Assembly: GCA_025408405.1 (NCBI GenBank)
Contig: JANYJE010000034.1
Location: 1-64,000, forward strand
Source of the DNA: Nitrosomonadales bacterium
GTDB taxonomy: Bacteria; Pseudomonadota; Gammaproteobacteria; Burkholderiales; Gallionellaceae
Reading direction: 5' to 3'
Length of the DNA: 64,000 nucleotides
The notes beneath the pieces were generated by a model. That model made no database searches. It saw nothing but the letters and a program-made list of their open reading frames with translations, and had not been told where the DNA came from. Position 1 is the first letter of the stretch. Each line of letters starts with the position of its first letter. This document shows positions 8,150 to 17,821 of this stretch, piece after piece. The translations under genes were made by a program, and so were the position numbers.

Positions 8150-10403
8150 GTCCCTCAACCTCTTTTACCTTGGGATGGTAGCGCCGTTTGTAACGCATGA
8201 TAAGCCGCAGTGTAAGCAGCGCCAGTGCTATCACCAGCAGCAGTATGCCGCCCAGCCAGAACAGGGGATGACGGTTAAAGTAATACGCCATACGCGAACT
8301 AAATCCGACTTCACCAAATACGTAATCGCTGCCGGCGCTCTGGGTGTAGATATAATCTTTCTCATTACGCCAGATAACGTAATCGCCTTCCAGCCGTTCC
8401 CATTTTCCATTCCGGATCAGGTCGTCCATGCTGCCGGCCAGTATGTCAGCGCTGCCCGCAGTGAAAACGGTGGCTGTTTGCTGGCTGCCCCATGGCGCCT
8501 TGAATTGCAGCGCCATGGCGTTGCGGCCCAGGCCGTCGCCTTGCCCGGTGATATAAACCGGCTGATTCGGCTCTGCATCAGGCACGAGCACAAATAAATC
8601 ACTTAAAAATTGCCATGCCTGGGCTTGCCAACCCAAATCGGGTTCCTGATTGCCGGGTCCGCCCGCCAGCGGGTACGGCAGGCGCGCGTGCTCACCCAGC
8701 TGCACCGGAGCGTCCTTCAATATATCGGCGGGCAGGCTGGCGAGTGGTGACAGTATCAGCCATTCGCCTGCATGTTTTGGCGGGAGGCTGGTCACCTGCG
8801 CCGCAAACATCGGCAGCCGCGTTGTCTGCGCCAGCTTGCCCATCAGCATCCACGCCGCAGCGGCAGAATTGCCGTCGGCACCAGGCAGATATACGGTCAC
8901 ATTCTCGCTGCCACTTTTAACCGTGTAAGGGAATCCGGCATGTGCAAGCAGGGACAAATCCGGCATGTTCACAAGATATGCCGCGTTGGGCATATCGATA
9001 CGCGAGTTATCGAACAGGGTCAGCGTCAGATTGTTGGTCTGTATGGTCTGACACTCACCGGTAACCAGCGGCATCATGCGCGGAATAAAACTCAGCGTAT
9101 TCTGGCCGGGCTGGAACGAGCGCAGAGGCAGGGTCACGGTGTAATCGCGAAAATAACCGCCATCACTGTTTTGCAGGGCGATCACATTTTCAAAACGCCC
9201 GTTGAGAAATATGTTGAGCACCGAATCCTGGCGCATGCTCGCGCCATACGCAAAGCGCAGATGCAGCGCCACTGTGTCCGTCTGCTTTCCGAACAGCGCA
9301 GGCGGGATGTTGATCGACAAATCCTGCGCTTCCGAAAACATGCCCTGCACGGTACGCGTATGAAAACCAAGATCATGAAAGGTATAGTGGCCGTTGGGGT
9401 AAATCGTATTGTGAGCGGAATAGTCCGGAGTGCGCGGCTGCTCCACCTTGCTCACTTGCGCAAAGGCCGTGTCCGGGTAAGGGAAATTAAGCATGGCAAA
9501 GGCATGTACCGCCATACTCACTTGCGCTTCGTTCAAGCCCGAAATCACCACCATGAAATGCGCCGGGTCGTTATCCAATGGATAAATCGCGATAAAGCCA
9601 TCATTGATCTGGCGCGAGGTGGCTGTCGGCAAAAAATGGGCCAACTGGTCGCGCGTGCCAATCAGGATGTTGTCTGAACCGGCCAGAAGGTGCTGATCCA
9701 GTCCCGGGAAAAAACCGCGCGTGCCATTGCTGCGAAGCGCAGGCAGGTAATGCACGCCTAGCGGCACATACTCCTGCCGCAGCGCCGCCCCCTGCACCGC
9801 CAGCGCGCCCCAGCCCAGCTCGTTGTCGGTGAGCTTGCCGCCACCGGCAGTAATAATATTGATGTGCCTCTTGCCGGGAAGCTTGGGATCAAACACCTCG
9901 GTCAGCTCGGATAAACGCGGCTGCCACTGGCGCAGCGGCGCATCCATACTCAAGACGGAACGCACGCTGTCTACCTGCACCCACAACTCAGGTGATCCCG
10001 GATCTTCGCATTTGTCGCTGTAATGTTGCGCGACCGAGAACATCAGTTTGTTATAGCCGGGCCGTAGCACAGAGACCGGCAAATCGATATCTGCGTCAAT
10101 TTCCGGTTGTTTGGGGTTGAGCGGAATCTGCGCTACGACCTGGCCATTGAGCAGCACCGCCAGTTGCGAACGGTTGCCCAGCAAAGAGATGGAGTTGATG
10201 GCACGCAGATGCAGCCTGGCTTTCACCACTGGCGCACGCCGAGCAACCGGGATACTCAGGGTGTATTGGCTGCTGGAAGTGCGCAGATCTATCGGTCGAC
10301 TATCCGACATGTATTCGGCCAGGGGCATCGCCAGGGTTTCCGCCACTACCGCAGTGGCAGACATTGCCCCCCACAAGCAGACCAACAAAATCCATTTTTT
10401 CAT
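8139..10403 (-). CDS. bcsB: Cellulose synthase periplasmic subunit BcsB
   Basis: 754 residues with an N-terminal signal peptide (WILLVCLWGAMSATAVVA) and a single C-terminal membrane anchor (PLFWLGGILLLVIALALL) followed by a basic tail. The body matches the BcsB family of carbohydrate-binding and flavodoxin-like modules, including GYNKLMFSVAQHYSDKCEDP near the N-terminus. BcsB forms the inner-membrane translocation complex with BcsA and guides the glucan chain into the periplasm. The start is preceded by AGGAAT. It lies 19 bp downstream of bcsA and overlaps bcsZ. Confidence 0.92.
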   Translation of the reverse strand: MKKWILLVCLWGAMSATAVVAETLAMPLAEYMSDSRPIDLRTSSSQYTLSIPVARRAPVVKARLHLRAINSISLLGNRSQLAVLLNGQVVAQIPLNPKQPEIDADIDLPVSVLRPGYNKLMFSVAQHYSDKCEDPGSPELWVQVDSVRSVLSMDAPLRQWQPRLSELTEVFDPKLPGKRHINIITAGGGKLTDNELGWGALAVQGAALRQEYVPLGVHYLPALRSNGTRGFFPGLDQHLLAGSDNILIGTRDQLAHFLPTATSRQINDGFIAIYPLDNDPAHFMVVISGLNEAQVSMAVHAFAMLNFPYPDTAFAQVSKVEQPRTPDYSAHNTIYPNGHYTFHDLGFHTRTVQGMFSEAQDLSINIPPALFGKQTDTVALHLRFAYGASMRQDSVLNIFLNGRFENVIALQNSDGGYFRDYTVTLPLRSFQPGQNTLSFIPRMMPLVTGECQTIQTNNLTLTLFDNSRIDMPNAAYLVNMPDLSLLAHAGFPYTVKSGSENVTVYLPGADGNSAAAAWMLMGKLAQTTRLPMFAAQVTSLPPKHAGEWLILSPLASLPADILKDAPVQLGEHARLPYPLAGGPGNQEPDLGWQAQAWQFLSDLFVLVPDAEPNQPVYITGQGDGLGRNAMALQFKAPWGSQQTATVFTAGSADILAGSMDDLIRNGKWERLEGDYVIWRNEKDYIYTQSAGSDYVFGEVGFSSRMAYYFNRHPLFWLGGILLLVIALALLTLRLIMRYKRRYHPKVKEVEGHAD

Positions 10404-10421
10404 ATTATGTGATTCCTGAAA

Positions 10422-12698
10422 TTAACTTTGTGCATCCCGGAAAAGCGCCCAATTCCTGATTTTCACCCAGGTAACAACTACACGCCAGAATAGCCACAGC
10501 ACTATTTGCTGCACCAGCCGCAGCAGATATGTCAGCCCTATGCGGGTGATCTCCCCGCCATGCCCGATCGCGTTGCGCAAGCCCACCTTGAGCAGCAGAA
10601 AATAGGCATGCAATATGGTTCTGCGGTTATCGGAACGTCCCTGCAAAAAGTTCACCCAACGCTGGCTATCTCCCAGCACCAGGCTGATGACCTCGGATTT
10701 AACCTGGTCGTCCGGGGTAACAAACGCCATACCAAGGTACGTTATGTTTTCCTCGGCATCATGCACGCTGGATCTCGTGGACAATGGCAATTCAGACATG
10801 CGTCCAAGCGCTGCATTGTGTATGCGCAAACTGGCGCCAGACGCGGCAGCTCCAACCTGAGTTGCGCCGGGAACGCGAATATTCAGCCCGCCAACCGACA
10901 GGTCATCAACCCGGCAAGGAAGCCACCCGGGGGCAGCGTCAAAACATATCTCGGCCGTCATCTGTGCCGGCATGCGCGGATGCGCGCGTCGCTGCCGCCT
11001 TTCATACAAGGCACCCAGGGCGCCGATCAGTATGCTGAAATTGAACAGTTCCCATCCCATGGTAATCATCACCACATCCCGATCAAGCGGGTAGGCAAAA
11101 TAACGATATACGCCAAACAGCAATGAGGCGATCGTGATAATCAGGATGGCATAAAATGGCCCGGACAATTTGGAGATAAAATCGCTATCCAGCTGCTCGC
11201 CCTTGGGCGTAACCATAAAGCTGGGGGAGGTCGGGCTTTTGATCACGCGCGCGATGCCTGGCAACGAATAAAATGCCTGCATCAATTCATACAGTTCTGA
11301 AATAAACGCCCAGCGCACTTTGCCAAACAAGAAATCCGACACATACATTGCCGCCACCACATGAGGCAATGCGTAGGCGAGAAACCCCAGCAGCGTGGCA
11401 TCGTAAATTTGCAGACCAAGAATCAGGTACATTGCCGGCGCCAGCACAAAAGTCACACGTGCGTATGCAAAGAACCAGAAAAAAGCACTGCTGAAATAAC
11501 TCAGACGTTGCCAAGGCGCCAACCCTTTTTGCAGCAGCGGATTCTTCAGCAACAGGATTTGCACCATGCCCTGCGCCCAGCGTACCCGCTGTACCACAAA
11601 GCCGGTATAGGTTTCCGGCTGCAAACCGGCAATCATGGGACGGCCTATATAGGCACTGCGGTATCCGAGCGCATGCAGGGTCAAAGCGGTTTCCGCGTCC
11701 TCGGTAATGGACTGACCGCTGATCCCCCCAATTTCATTCAGGAATTTACGGCGCAATACCGCAGCGGAACCGCAAAAAAACGCTGAATTCCAGAAATCCA
11801 GACCGTGCTGGATGACCCGGTAAAACATCTCGTTCTCGCTCGGCATTTCGCTAAACAGGCGCAAATTGCGCTCCACCGGATCCGGGTTGATAAAAAAATG
11901 CGGTGTCTGCACGAGGAACATTTTTTCATCCTCGACAAACGAGCCGACCGTGTTTTCGAGCAGATCAACCGTGGGTACGTGGTCCGCGTCCAGAATGAGC
12001 ACCAGCTCGCCGTCGAGATGCTCCAGCGCAGAATTGATGTTGCCCGCCTTGGCATGCAGGTTGCGTTCGCGGGTGAGATAACTGGCACCGATGCGCGCGC
12101 ACAGGGCCTGCAACTCATCGTGGCGTTGCCTGGCTTCTGCAGCCTTGGCCGGATTGCTGTCAGCGCGCTTCTGCACAGTTCCGCCATCGTCCAGCAGGCA
12201 CACGCGCAACTTGTCCCTTGGATAACGCATGGCAAGCGCGGCAAGCAAGGTGATTTCGAGCATGTCTTGCGGCTCGTTGTAGCTGGGAACCAGCACATCC
12301 ACTGTCGGCCAGCGCGACGAGTCTCTTGGCAAAGGGACGGGTTGGCGGCGCAAGGGGTGCACATTGACGAACATGCCCAGCGCATACACGGTGATGCCGT
12401 ATATCTCCGCCAGAAACAATGCCAGTGCGGCGAGGAAGCTCAGGAAATCATGGTAAGAGATCGTGCTGTTCACGCGCCAGAACACGTAACGCAGGGTCAA
12501 AAATGCTGCCAACGAAAGCAGGACCAGGCGCCAAACCGGTTTTTTCGCCTGCGTGCGTACCAGCAGCATCAGCATGAATACACCGACTGCCAGCCAGAGC
12601 TGGGCAAGTGCGGATATTTCTATCTGCGCCACGTAAACGAACGCCAGCAGCAGCACCAGCCAGATTGGCAGCAATTGCTTGGCGTGAAAGGTGTTCAT
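10422..12698 (-). CDS. bcsA: Cellulose synthase catalytic subunit (UDP-forming), PilZ-regulated
   Basis: 758 residues with multiple membrane segments at both ends. The family 2 glycosyltransferase core shows CLLDDGG, LILDADHVP (DxD), FFCGSAAVLRR, the catalytic-base motif ITEDAETAL and VVQRVRWAQG (QxxRW). A C-terminal PilZ domain carries the c-di-GMP-binding signatures RRQRRAHPR and DDLSVGG. It polymerises UDP-glucose into beta-1,4-glucan on c-di-GMP binding. It heads bcsA-B-Z-C; bcsQ, bcsE, bcsG and bcsD are absent nearby. No Shine-Dalgarno is visible: the leader is made of CCCAATC-type repeats and a hairpin. Confidence 0.95.
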   Translation of the reverse strand: MNTFHAKQLLPIWLVLLLAFVYVAQIEISALAQLWLAVGVFMLMLLVRTQAKKPVWRLVLLSLAAFLTLRYVFWRVNSTISYHDFLSFLAALALFLAEIYGITVYALGMFVNVHPLRRQPVPLPRDSSRWPTVDVLVPSYNEPQDMLEITLLAALAMRYPRDKLRVCLLDDGGTVQKRADSNPAKAAEARQRHDELQALCARIGASYLTRERNLHAKAGNINSALEHLDGELVLILDADHVPTVDLLENTVGSFVEDEKMFLVQTPHFFINPDPVERNLRLFSEMPSENEMFYRVIQHGLDFWNSAFFCGSAAVLRRKFLNEIGGISGQSITEDAETALTLHALGYRSAYIGRPMIAGLQPETYTGFVVQRVRWAQGMVQILLLKNPLLQKGLAPWQRLSYFSSAFFWFFAYARVTFVLAPAMYLILGLQIYDATLLGFLAYALPHVVAAMYVSDFLFGKVRWAFISELYELMQAFYSLPGIARVIKSPTSPSFMVTPKGEQLDSDFISKLSGPFYAILIITIASLLFGVYRYFAYPLDRDVVMITMGWELFNFSILIGALGALYERRQRRAHPRMPAQMTAEICFDAAPGWLPCRVDDLSVGGLNIRVPGATQVGAAASGASLRIHNAALGRMSELPLSTRSSVHDAEENITYLGMAFVTPDDQVKSEVISLVLGDSQRWVNFLQGRSDNRRTILHAYFLLLKVGLRNAIGHGGEITRIGLTYLLRLVQQIVLWLFWRVVVTWVKIRNWALFRDAQS

Positions 12699-12699
12699 G

Positions 12700-12758
12700 A
12701 AGATTGGGATTGGGGTTGCGATTGGGGTTCTTGCAAAATCTCCGATTTTGTCAATCGC
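12700..12758 (-). promoter_or_regulatory. bcsA leader: CCCAATC repeats and nested inverted repeat
   Basis: Immediately upstream of the bcsA ATG, the transcribed strand has several C/A-rich CCCAATC copies and no recognisable ribosome site. Behind it lies a nested inverted repeat: GCGATTG (12718-12724) with CAATCGC (12752-12758), enclosing CAAAATC (12734-12740) with GATTTTG (12744-12750). This could be an mRNA leader structure controlling translation of bcsA, but function is inferred from position only. Confidence 0.45.
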
Positions 12759-12935
12759 AGGTTCAAATTGGCTGATTCGGCGTTATTATCCTTCGCATCA
12801 CGGCTGCGCGCAATTATACAAAATATCTATTTCGCATCCCGTTATCTAGTCACTATCTAGGCCGCACGATTTGTCAGGACACACTCTCTGCACGGCTCAC
12901 AACGACGCATGCAGCGCACGCAAAATTCAATGGCG

Positions 12936-14036
12936 CTAAGCATTACCCAGGCCCTTGCCCGGCAGGTTAATCTGCTTGGCAAAGTCCAGCATGCGCTGGA
13001 TCGACACCCGGGCGCGCTCTCCCACCGCGCGCTCCACATGAATTTCATTGTTGCCTTGTTCCAGCACTTCGGCCAGATTCAACAGGCCGTTCATTGCCAT
13101 CCACGGGCAGTGGTTGCAGCTGACGCAGGTTGCGCCATAGCCGCGGGTGGGCGCCTCCAGAAACACCTTGTTGGGCGACAGCGTGCGCATCTTGTGCAGG
13201 ATGCCGTTGTCGGTGGCCACGATGAACTCATGCGCATCCAGGGCTTGCGAAGCATTGATCAGTTGCGTGGTGGAACCCACCACATCGGCCAGAGCGATGA
13301 TGGGCTCGGGCGATTCGGGATGCACCAGCACACGGGCGGCGGGGTGGGCTGCCATCAACTCTTCCAGCGCGACCAGCTTGAATTCGTCGTGCACCACGCA
13401 TGAGCCCTGCCACAGCAGCATGTCGGCCCCGGTCTGTTCCTGGATGTAGCGCCCGAGATGACGATCCGGCGCCCACAGGATTTTCTTGCCCTGCTCCTTG
13501 AGATGCCTGACGATGGGCAGCGCGATGGAACTGGTGACCATCCAGTCGGCCCGCGCCTTAACTTGAGCACTGGTGTTGGCGTACACCACCACGGTGCGGT
13601 CCGGATGCGCGTCGCAGAACGCGGCAAATTCGTCTGCCGGGCAACCGAGGTCGAGCGAGCAGTTGGCTTCCAGGTCGGGCATCAGCACCCGCTTCTCGGG
13701 GTTGAGAATTTTCGCGGTCTCGCCCATAAAGCGCACGCCCGCCACCACCAGTGTCCTGGCCGGATGCTCGTAGCCGAATTTGGCCATATCGAGCGAGTCG
13801 GACACGTAGCCGCCGCTGGATTCGGCCAGATCCTGCAAATCGGAATTGACGTAATAATGCGCCACCAGCACGGCACCCTGGTCTTTCAGCATCTGCTTGA
13901 TGTGCGCGATCAGCGCGGCCTTCTCTTCGGGCTTGGGGTCGCGTGGTTGGCTGGCCCAGGCTTGCGCAGTGCTGCACGCGCTCTGGTTGGTGGCGCCGGG
14001 GTGATCGTAGGGGATGGGAATCAGATTTTTTTGCAT
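12936..14036 (-). CDS. nadA: Quinolinate synthase A
   Basis: 366 residues from the ATG at 14034-14036; a GTG five codons upstream is possible. NadA condenses iminoaspartate with dihydroxyacetone phosphate to quinolinate in NAD synthesis, using one 4Fe-4S cluster. Family motifs are visible: [17 protein letters not shown] near the start, [47 protein letters not shown] and the C-terminal [13 protein letters not shown], which includes conserved cluster cysteines. It ends about 240 bp from the bcsA start and is transcribed in the same direction, but the gap makes a shared operon uncertain. Confidence 0.95.
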   Translation of the reverse strand: MQKNLIPIPYDHPGATNQSACSTAQAWASQPRDPKPEEKAALIAHIKQMLKDQGAVLVAHYYVNSDLQDLAESSGGYVSDSLDMAKFGYEHPARTLVVAGVRFMGETAKILNPEKRVLMPDLEANCSLDLGCPADEFAAFCDAHPDRTVVVYANTSAQVKARADWMVTSSIALPIVRHLKEQGKKILWAPDRHLGRYIQEQTGADMLLWQGSCVVHDEFKLVALEELMAAHPAARVLVHPESPEPIIALADVVGSTTQLINASQALDAHEFIVATDNGILHKMRTLSPNKVFLEAPTRGYGATCVSCNHCPWMAMNGLLNLAEVLEQGNNEIHVERAVGERARVSIQRMLDFAKQINLPGKGLGNA

Positions 14037-14074
14037 GGCGGATTCTTTCACTATGTCGCAGACTCAGTCGCAAA

Positions 14075-14518
14075 TCAACTTTTCACCCTCTCTGGCAACT
14101 GCAATATCGCAGCGCGATTGCTGGGTGAAAACACCTTATCGGCGGCCTGCTGCCAGGGCAGCCACACATAGCCCAGATGCTCGCGCGGCGACAGCATTAC
14201 CGGCTGCACTGCGGGTAACTGCAGCCCGAATACGTGCTCGGTGTTGTGCGTCACGCCGGGGGCATAGCGATGCCGCCACGTCGGGTAAATTTCATATACG
14301 TTTTGCAGCCGCCAATCCGTCAGCAGGTATTGGCCGGCATCAAGGCCGGTTTCTTCTCCCACTTCACGGATCGCGGTGTCACGCAATGATTCGCCATCAT
14401 CGCGGCTGCCGGTCACCGATTGCCAGTAACCCGGATGATCGGCACGCTCCAGCAGCAACACTTCCAGCGCTACGCTATAGATCACCACCAGGGTAGAAAG
14501 CGGCTGCTTGTACGGCAT
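14075..14518 (-). CDS. nudB: Dihydroneopterin triphosphate diphosphatase (Nudix)
   Basis: 147 residues. The Nudix box is complete (GSRDDGESLRDTAIREVGEETG), and the flanking sequence (GYWQSVTG, VYEIYPTWRHRYAPGVTHNTEHVF) matches NudB, which removes pyrophosphate from dihydroneopterin triphosphate in folate synthesis. nudB beside aspS is common in proteobacteria, although here two extra genes, the RNase and barstar, sit between them. It follows the barstar gene by 5 bp. Confidence 0.88.
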   Translation of the reverse strand: MPYKQPLSTLVVIYSVALEVLLLERADHPGYWQSVTGSRDDGESLRDTAIREVGEETGLDAGQYLLTDWRLQNVYEIYPTWRHRYAPGVTHNTEHVFGLQLPAVQPVMLSPREHLGYVWLPWQQAADKVFSPSNRAAILQLPERVKS

Positions 14519-14523
14519 GAAGC

Positions 14524-14919
14524 TCAGCTAAAAAACACCCAGAACGGCTTGTCCTGCGTCTTCCAGTAAGCCACGGTGTCGTTCAGGATTTCAACGGCAA
14601 TGTCGTGATCGCTGCTACCCAGATTGAGCATATCACCGCCGTTGCGCAGTATCAGCACATAACCCGGGGCGGGCTGCCATGACAGATCGCCCAGAACATC
14701 GGCGAGCGCGTCCCAGTTTTTGTGCAGCCAATCCGGAGCACTAATGGATTGTGCAATTGTCGCCAGGAACTCGCCCTTGCTGTGCACGCAGGAAAGATCC
14801 GCATCGAAGACCGTAAAATCCGCCCCACTGGCGGCGGCACGCACCTCGCTCAGGTCGCAGGTGATGCTGTACACGCCCGCTTCATTCAGGTTCTGCAAAC
14901 GCGTTGCTAGGTTGTCCAT
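14524..14919 (-). CDS. Barstar-family ribonuclease inhibitor
   Basis: 131 residues, no signal peptide, so cytoplasmic. The barstar fold signature is visible: an N-terminal strand, then LHKNWDALADVLGDLSW, where the Asp/Trp-rich helix normally plugs the RNase active site, and a final strand KPFWVFF. Its ATG lies 3 bp after the TAA of the upstream ribonuclease gene, and GGGAG overlapping that stop acts as ribosome site, so the two are translationally coupled. The likely job is to neutralise the adjacent secreted RNase before export. Confidence 0.85.
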   Translation of the reverse strand: MDNLATRLQNLNEAGVYSITCDLSEVRAAASGADFTVFDADLSCVHSKGEFLATIAQSISAPDWLHKNWDALADVLGDLSWQPAPGYVLILRNGGDMLNLGSSDHDIAVEILNDTVAYWKTQDKPFWVFFS

Positions 14920-14922
14920 GGC

Positions 14923-15315
14923 TTACTCCCGGATGCGTTTAAACGAAGCGTAGTGATCGTCGCTGTAGTAACACTCGGTGGGTTGACCGCAGATGATGCG
15001 GCGTGCGCCGCGATTGCGCGCACCGGGAGTCTTCACCGTGTATTCGTGGTAATAGCCGCGCGGATGTTTGGGCAGGCGCTTTTCAAAGTTGCCGAACACC
15101 ACGCCATCGCGTGCAAAGGGATATGGCCCTCCCTGCTTGATCAGCTGCAGGGTGGTGCGCGCCTCAGGCGGCAACTGCTCCACGCTGACCAAACCCGGCA
15201 AATCGCCAGCCGGGTGGTGTCCGCGTGCAGCTGCTGGCGTTGCCGCCAGCGCCAGCAACACTGCGCATAAAACCGGCAGCGTGCGCAGAAGCTGTTTAGC
15301 GCCAATCATTTTCAT
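14923..15315 (-). CDS. Secreted guanyl-specific ribonuclease (RNase Sa/barnase family)
   Basis: 130 residues from the ATG at 15313-15315; a TTG at 15330 with AGGGA upstream is an alternative. A signal peptide (TLPVLCAVLLALAATPAAA) precedes a compact domain closely resembling Streptomyces RNase Sa: LPPEARTTLQLIKQGGPYPF, DGVVFGNFEKRLP and YYHEYTVKTPGARNRGARRII. The catalytic trio is intact at about Glu91, Arg106 and His121, equivalent to Glu54, Arg69 and His85 of RNase Sa. It should cleave RNA 3' of guanosine outside the cytoplasm. It is paired with a barstar inhibitor gene. Whether it is a nutrient-scavenging enzyme or an antagonistic toxin is open. Confidence 0.85.
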   Translation of the reverse strand: MKMIGAKQLLRTLPVLCAVLLALAATPAAARGHHPAGDLPGLVSVEQLPPEARTTLQLIKQGGPYPFARDGVVFGNFEKRLPKHPRGYYHEYTVKTPGARNRGARRIICGQPTECYYSDDHYASFKRIRE

Positions 15316-15369
15316 CCGGCTCTGATTCAATCTGTTTCCCTAGTAAATGAAGCGCGCACACACCCAGCT

Positions 15370-17166
15370 TTAGCTCTTGAGCGCTTCCGTTGCCGCGGGC
15401 TGACGCAGACGGATATGCAGTTCGCGCAGCTGCTTCTCGTCCACCGCAGACGGCGCTTGAGTCAGCAGACATTGCGCGCGCTGTGTCTTCGGGAAGGCAA
15501 TCACGTCGCGTATCGATTCGGAGCCGGTCATCATGGTGACGATGCGGTCCAGGCCGAAAGCCAAGCCGCCATGCGGCGGCGCGCCGTATTGCAACGCGTC
15601 GAGCAGGAAGCCGAATTTGAGCTGCGCTTCTTCTGGCCCGATGTTGAGTGCGCGGAACACCTGGCTCTGCACTGCTTCCTTGTGGATACGCACCGAACCG
15701 CCGCGGATTTCCCAGCCGTTAAGGGCGAGGTCGTAGGCTTTGGCCAGGCACTTGCCGGGATCGGTTTCCAGGAATTGCAGGTGCTCGTCCTTGGGCGCGG
15801 TGAACGGATGGTGGCAGGCGTTCCAGCGCTTTCCCTCATCGTCGTATTCGAACATGGGGAAGTCCACCACCCACAGCGGCTCCCACGCACGGCCGTTGGT
15901 GTAATTCTTCTCGTGGCCGATCTTGCTGCGCAATGCACCCAGCGCATCGTTCACCACTTTTTCCTTGTCCGCGCCGAAGAAAATCAGGTCGCCATTTTGC
16001 GCACCGGTGCGCTGCACGATGGTTTTCAGTGCCGCCTCGCTCAAGTTTTTCACGATCGGGGATTGCAGGCCGGTTTCGTTCAGCTGCGTCACGTCGTTGA
16101 CCTTGATGTAAGCCAGGCCCTTGGCGCCGTAGATGCCGACAAACTTGGTGTACTCGTCGATCTCGCCGCGCGTAAATGCCGCACCACCGGGAATGCGCAA
16201 CGCCGCCACGCGACCGTTGTCGGAATTCGCCACACCGGCGAACACCTTGAAGGCCACGTCCTTGACTGCATCGGTCACTTCGGTCAATTCGAGAGTCACG
16301 CGCATGTCCGGCTTGTCCGAACCGAAACGCGCCATGGCTTCCTGGTAGCTCATGCGCGGAAACGGGGTGGGCAAGGTGACATCCAGCACTTCCTTGAACA
16401 CGGTGCGGATCATCTCTTCGGTCAGTTCCATGATCTGGTTCTCTGACAGGAACGAGGTCTCGATATCCACCTGGGTGAATTCGGGCTGGCGATCGGCGCG
16501 CAGATCCTCGTCGCGGAAGCATTTGGTAATCTGGTAGTAGCGGTCAAAGCCCGCCACCATCAGCATCTGCTTGAACAGTTGCGGCGATTGCGGCAGGGCG
16601 AAAAATTCGCCCGCATGCACACGCGATGGCACCAGGTAATCGCGCGCACCTTCCGGAGTGGATTTGGTCAGCATCGGGGTTTCGATGTCGATAAAGCCGC
16701 GGTCGTCGAGGAAGCGGCGGAAGGCGCGCGCAGTCTTGTAGCGCAACATCATGTTCTTCTGCATCTGCGGACGGCGCAGATCGATCACACGGTGAGTCAG
16801 GCGCACGTTTTCGGACAGGTTCTCGTCGTCCAGCTGGAACGGCGGGGTCACCGAGGCATTCAGCACTTCGATTTCCTGGCACAGGATTTCAATTTCGCCG
16901 CTGGCCAGATTGGCATTGGTCGTGCCTTCGGGGCGGCGGCGCACCTTGCCTGTGATGCGCAACACGAATTCATTGCGCACGGATTCGGCGATCTTGAACA
17001 TGTCGGCACGATCCGGATCGCACACGACTTGCGCCAGCCCTTCGCGATCGCGCAGGTCGATGAAGATCACACCGCCGTGGTCGCGGCGGCGATGCGCCCA
17101 GCCGCACAGGCTGACGGTTTGATCGAGTAGTGAGGCGTTCAGGTGTCCGCAGTAATGAGTTCGCAT
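15370..17166 (-). CDS. aspS: Aspartyl-tRNA synthetase
   Basis: 598 residues, the usual bacterial AspRS length including the GAD insertion domain. An OB-fold anticodon domain ([25 protein letters not shown]) precedes the class II core: [21 protein letters not shown] (motif 1 region), [19 protein letters not shown] (motif 2) and [11 protein letters not shown] (motif 3). It charges tRNA-Asp, and since this lineage may use the indirect route, possibly tRNA-Asn. The ATG at 17164-17166 follows the DUF502 gene by 37 bp. Confidence 0.97.
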   Translation of the reverse strand: MRTHYCGHLNASLLDQTVSLCGWAHRRRDHGGVIFIDLRDREGLAQVVCDPDRADMFKIAESVRNEFVLRITGKVRRRPEGTTNANLASGEIEILCQEIEVLNASVTPPFQLDDENLSENVRLTHRVIDLRRPQMQKNMMLRYKTARAFRRFLDDRGFIDIETPMLTKSTPEGARDYLVPSRVHAGEFFALPQSPQLFKQMLMVAGFDRYYQITKCFRDEDLRADRQPEFTQVDIETSFLSENQIMELTEEMIRTVFKEVLDVTLPTPFPRMSYQEAMARFGSDKPDMRVTLELTEVTDAVKDVAFKVFAGVANSDNGRVAALRIPGGAAFTRGEIDEYTKFVGIYGAKGLAYIKVNDVTQLNETGLQSPIVKNLSEAALKTIVQRTGAQNGDLIFFGADKEKVVNDALGALRSKIGHEKNYTNGRAWEPLWVVDFPMFEYDDEGKRWNACHHPFTAPKDEHLQFLETDPGKCLAKAYDLALNGWEIRGGSVRIHKEAVQSQVFRALNIGPEEAQLKFGFLLDALQYGAPPHGGLAFGLDRIVTMMTGSESIRDVIAFPKTQRAQCLLTQAPSAVDEKQLRELHIRLRQPAATEALKS

Positions 17167-17203
17167 GTCAGTTCAGTAGAGTAAAAATCAAAGGTAAAAC
17201 AGT

Positions 17204-17821
17204 TCAGGGTTTAAAGGCTTTAAACTTGGCGGTATCTTCCGGGGAGGCCACCACACCCATCGAGATGATGGATTTGAAAGCCACATCCACGCTGATACTC
17301 AACTCTATGGTGTCGGCACGACGCACATAGAAATAAAAGCCGTTCACCGGGCTGGGCGTGGTGGGAACAAACACCCCCACATATTCCTCTTCAAGCTTGC
17401 CAGCCACCTCGCTTGGTACCGTGGTCTGAAAGGCCAGTGACCACGCATCAGGGTGAGGGTATCGCACCAGCAACACCTTGCGGAAGGCATTGCCCTTGCC
17501 CGACAGCAAGGTGTCGCTGACCTGCTTCACGCTGTTGTACACAGCGCTTACAAACGGGATGTGGCGCAACATCGCTTCCCAACCAAGCAATAATTGCTGG
17601 CCGAACACATTGCGCACCAACAGCCCTGTTCCCAGCACCACCACCGCAGTCAGGATCACGCCCAACCCGGGGATGTGCAGTCCCAGCAGCCGATCCGGCT
17701 GCCATTCATCGGGCAGCAGCGAAAGGCTGAGGTCGAGAGTGCTGATAGTCAGGTTCAGCACCCACACGGTAATGCCCAGAGGCACCCATACCAGCAGTCC
17801 GGTTAGCAGGTATTTTTTCAC
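17204..17821 (-). CDS. DUF502 family inner-membrane protein
   Basis: 205 residues from a GTG at 17819-17821 that overlaps the TGA of the fmdB-type gene (GTGA, 4 bp), which fixes the start. Two membrane segments are seen near residues 8-28 and 55-80 (LLTGLLVWVPLGITVWVLN; LGVILTAVVVLGTGLLVRNVFG), followed by a cytoplasmic domain with PFVSAVYNSVKQVSDTLL and VFVPTTPSPVNGFYFYV. These are hallmarks of DUF502, often encoded between fmdB-like genes and aspS in betaproteobacteria. Its biochemical role is unknown. Confidence 0.88.
   Translation of the reverse strand: MKKYLLTGLLVWVPLGITVWVLNLTISTLDLSLSLLPDEWQPDRLLGLHIPGLGVILTAVVVLGTGLLVRNVFGQQLLLGWEAMLRHIPFVSAVYNSVKQVSDTLLSGKGNAFRKVLLVRYPHPDAWSLAFQTTVPSEVAGKLEEEYVGVFVPTTPSPVNGFYFYVRRADTIELSISVDVAFKSIISMGVVASPEDTAKFKAFKP

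Noticed and set aside
11805-12860. 351-codon plus-strand open frame opposite bcsA
   Set aside because: Antisense shadow of the catalytic region of bcsA, with no recognisable domain.
14524-15315. Classical type II toxin-antitoxin module
   Set aside because: The ribonuclease has a signal peptide and an RNase Sa fold, so it is an exported enzyme with an inhibitor rather than an intracellular growth-control pair.
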